Shown in pieces: positions 5,940 to 7,377 of a stretch of DNA of 7,377 nt. Each line of letters opens with the position of its first letter. The first letter of the stretch is position 1. This stretch comes from an uncultured Collinsella sp. GTDB taxonomy: Bacteria; Actinomycetota; Coriobacteriia; Coriobacteriales; Coriobacteriaceae. The translations under genes were made by a program, and so were the position numbers. Below the pieces are notes generated by a model, which saw nothing but the letters and a program-made list of their open reading frames with translations, searched no databases and had not been told where the DNA came from. The stretch is from the NCBI GenBank assembly GCA_900552295.1, contig URZB01000075.1:1-7377 (forward strand), given 5' to 3'.

Positions 5940-7223
5940 TTAGTAGATGACGGGATCGGGGACGGAAGCATGCTCGACATGCGCGCCGAGCGCCTGCAGC
6001 TTTTCGACAAACTGCTCGTAGCCGCGCTTGATGTGATGGATGGCCGAAACCTCGGTCGTCCCGTCGGCGATCAAGCCCGCTACGACGAGGGCCGCTCCGC
6101 CACGCAGATCGGGCGAGGTAACCTGTGCACCCGAGAAGCCCTTGACGCCATGAATCATGGCATGATGGCTCTCGATACGAATGTCGGCACCCATGCGCAC
6201 CAGCTCAGAGGCAAACATAAAGCGATTCTCGAAGATGTTTTCGGTAATAACGGAACTGCCGTCGGCAAGGGCGGAGAGCACCATAATCTGCGCCTGCATG
6301 TCGGTCGGGAAACCGGGGAACGGAAGCGTCTGGATGTCGACCGGCTTGATACGCTCGGCACGGTTCACATGGACGCCATCCTCGACGCGCTCGCAGTCGA
6401 TACCCATGAGCTCCATCTTCTTGAGCACCATGCCCAAGTGAATGGGGCAAAAACCCGTGACGTCGACACCGCGATCGTCGGCCATCAACGCACCGGCAAC
6501 GATAAAGGTACCGGCCTCGATGCGGTCGCCCACCACGCGATGGGTAACGGGATGGAGCTCTTCCACGCCTTCGATAGTCACGACGGGCGTACCGGCGCCG
6601 ACAATCTTGGCGCCCATCTCGTTGAGCATGTTAGCGAGATCGACGATCTCGGGCTCGCGGGCGGCATTATCGATAACCGTGGTGCCCTGTGCGCGCACAG
6701 AGGCCATGATGAGGTTCTCGGTCGCACCGACGCTGGCGAACTCGAGCGTGACGGTGGTACCGCGCAGACCTTGGGGCGCATTAGCGTTGATGTAACCGTG
6801 GGCGGTATCGAACTCAACGCCCAGGGCCTCAAGACCAAGAATGTGCATATCGATCTTGCGAGCACCCAAGTTGCAGCCGCCCGGCATGGCAATTTTGCCG
6901 CGATGGAAGCGGCCCAGCAGGGGTCCCATGACGGCGGTGGAAGCGCGCATCTTGGCAACGAGCTCGTAGGGGGCCTCCCATGAATCGACCTGAGAGGTAT
7001 CAATCTCGAGCGTGTGCTCGTCGAGAACATCGATCGTAGCGCCCATGCCCTTGAGCACCTTGCCCATCACGTGGACATCGGAAATATCGGGCACGTTCTG
7101 CAGCGTCGTCTTGCCCGGCGCCAGAAGCGTTGCCGCCATGAGTTTGAGCGCGGAGTTCTTGGCGCCCGAAACGGGCACGGAGCCTCCGATGGCGTGGCCA
7201 CCCTCAACGCGGATAATATCCAA
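5940..7223 (-). CDS. murA: UDP-N-acetylglucosamine 1-carboxyvinyltransferase
   Basis: MurA transfers enolpyruvate from phosphoenolpyruvate to UDP-N-acetylglucosamine, the first committed step of peptidoglycan synthesis, in the cytoplasm. At 427 residues it has the normal length. Key residues are visible: Lys22-Asn23 in SGAKNSALK, Arg93 in KMRAS, the catalytic loop PGGCNLGAR with Cys117 (fosfomycin target in other MurA proteins), Asp308 in PTDMQAQ and Arg400 in HIKRGYE. Cys117, rather than the Asp found in naturally fosfomycin-resistant MurA, predicts drug sensitivity. The start is a TTG (7221-7223): GAAAGGG lies 6 bases before it and an in-frame TAG only two codons upstream excludes a longer protein. 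The LCP gene follows after 12 bases. A terminator-like hairpin sits right before the ribosome site. No second enolpyruvyl transferase gene is visible here. Confidence 0.97.
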   Translation of the reverse strand: MDIIRVEGGHAIGGSVPVSGAKNSALKLMAATLLAPGKTTLQNVPDISDVHVMGKVLKGMGATIDVLDEHTLEIDTSQVDSWEAPYELVAKMRASTAVMGPLLGRFHRGKIAMPGGCNLGARKIDMHILGLEALGVEFDTAHGYINANAPQGLRGTTVTLEFASVGATENLIMASVRAQGTTVIDNAAREPEIVDLANMLNEMGAKIVGAGTPVVTIEGVEELHPVTHRVVGDRIEAGTFIVAGALMADDRGVDVTGFCPIHLGMVLKKMELMGIDCERVEDGVHVNRAERIKPVDIQTLPFPGFPTDMQAQIMVLSALADGSSVITENIFENRFMFASELVRMGADIRIESHHAMIHGVKGFSGAQVTSPDLRGGAALVVAGLIADGTTEVSAIHHIKRGYEQFVEKLQALGAHVEHASVPDPVIY

Positions 7224-7229
7224 GGTCTA

Positions 7230-7236
7230 CCCTTTC
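7230..7236 (-). promoter_or_regulatory. Ribosome binding site fixing the murA TTG start
   Basis: GAAAGGG on the minus strand lies 6 bases before the TTG. An ATG (7243-7245) further upstream is in a different frame, so this site decides the start. Confidence 0.75.
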
Positions 7237-7275
7237 AAAAAGCATGCCCGGGGTGGCTGGGCCATCCCGGGCATG
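7237..7275 (-). terminator. Terminator-shaped hairpin in front of murA
   Basis: CATGCCCGGGGTGGC (7243-7257) pairs with 7261-7275 over 15 positions, with one G-T pair and a 3-base loop. On the minus strand it is followed by C and five T (7241-7237), the form of an intrinsic terminator. It ends only 19 bases before the murA start codon, leaving no room for a promoter in between. It is either the terminator of an upstream minus-strand gene that murA transcripts must pass, or a leader attenuator. Confidence 0.6.
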
Positions 7276-7311
7276 ATGTGTTCGCAAATGGTCGAACGCT
7301 AAATCGTTTGA

Positions 7312-7336
7312 CTATTGGGCAAGCTTGAGCTTACAC
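7312..7336 (-). CDS. Possible last codons of an upstream minus-strand gene
   Basis: From the native edge one minus-strand frame reads CKLKLAQ and then stops at TAG (7312-7314), 36 bases before the hairpin. Seven residues identify nothing. The ending would fit an ATP synthase epsilon subunit (atpC), which lies near murA in some actinobacteria, and a terminator right after it fits a gene end. The call depends on context, since other frames also stop soon. Any sequence further upstream is replaced by adapter. Confidence 0.2.
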
Positions 7337-7377
7337 CTGTCTCTTATACACATCTGACGCTGCCGACGATAAGGCTC
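7337..7377. other. Illumina Nextera (Tn5) adapter plus index, not genomic
   Basis: CTGTCTCTTATACACATCT (7337-7355) is the 19-bp Tn5 mosaic end. GACGCTGCCGACGA (7356-7369) completes the reverse complement of the Nextera read 1 adapter. The final eight bases, TAAGGCTC (7370-7377), sit exactly where the i5 index belongs and are the reverse complement of GAGCCTTA, which I recall as Nextera XT index S521. The assembly therefore ran into an untrimmed adapter. Confidence 0.98.

Noticed and set aside
5970..6983. 337-codon open frame on the plus strand opposite murA
   Set aside because: It is antisense to a full-length MurA with all catalytic residues, is His/Gly/Asp-rich without domain features, and has no clear ribosome site.
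7337..7355. Tn5 mosaic end as a sign of a natural transposon
   Set aside because: It is followed directly by the Nextera read 1 adapter and an index, so it is a library artefact, not a mobile element.

Overview
The window looks like a chromosomal housekeeping segment from a moderately GC-rich actinobacterium. My best guess is the class Coriobacteriia, probably a Collinsella-like gut organism. That rests on gene content, the use of GTG and TTG starts and the look of the proteins; no database was searched. There is no sign of phage, insertion sequence, CRISPR, rRNA or tRNA. The last 41 bases (7337-7377) are not genomic: they match an Illumina Nextera/Tn5 adapter plus an 8-base index. Native sequence ends at 7336.

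Layout, left to right. 1-168 is a non-coding left flank with small repeats. 169-1569 (minus) is a phosphoglucomutase/phosphomannomutase-family enzyme starting at GTG. A terminator at 1694-1722 separates it from a two-gene minus-strand operon: a DtxR/MntR-family metal-dependent repressor (2632-3054), then 10 bases later a zinc-type homocysteine S-methyltransferase (1728-2621). A 120-bp divergent intergenic region with a perfect 18-bp palindrome separates the repressor from pepT, a plus-strand peptidase T (3175-4422). pepT converges on a minus-strand murA - LCP operon across a 269-bp gap filled with inverted repeats, including two strong terminators. LCP (4692-5927) is a LytR-CpsA-Psr cell-wall ligase. 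murA (5940-7223) lies 12 bases upstream of it and starts at TTG. A terminator-shaped hairpin sits directly before the murA ribosome binding site. About 60 native bases beyond it may hold the last codons of another minus-strand gene.

How the genes fit together: murA makes the first committed peptidoglycan precursor, and the LCP protein attaches polymers to the wall or glycosylates surface proteins, so they form a small envelope operon. The phosphohexomutase could feed sugar phosphates to envelope polymers. The repressor, the methyltransferase and PepT may form a metal-linked group: both enzymes belong to zinc-dependent families, and the palindrome lies between the divergent promoters. That is inference.

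I see no clearly new system. The points most worth a second look are the palindromic operator with the repressor's mixed metal site, the hairpin before murA, the TATATA cluster confined to the first 2.63 kb, and the adapter at the contig end.
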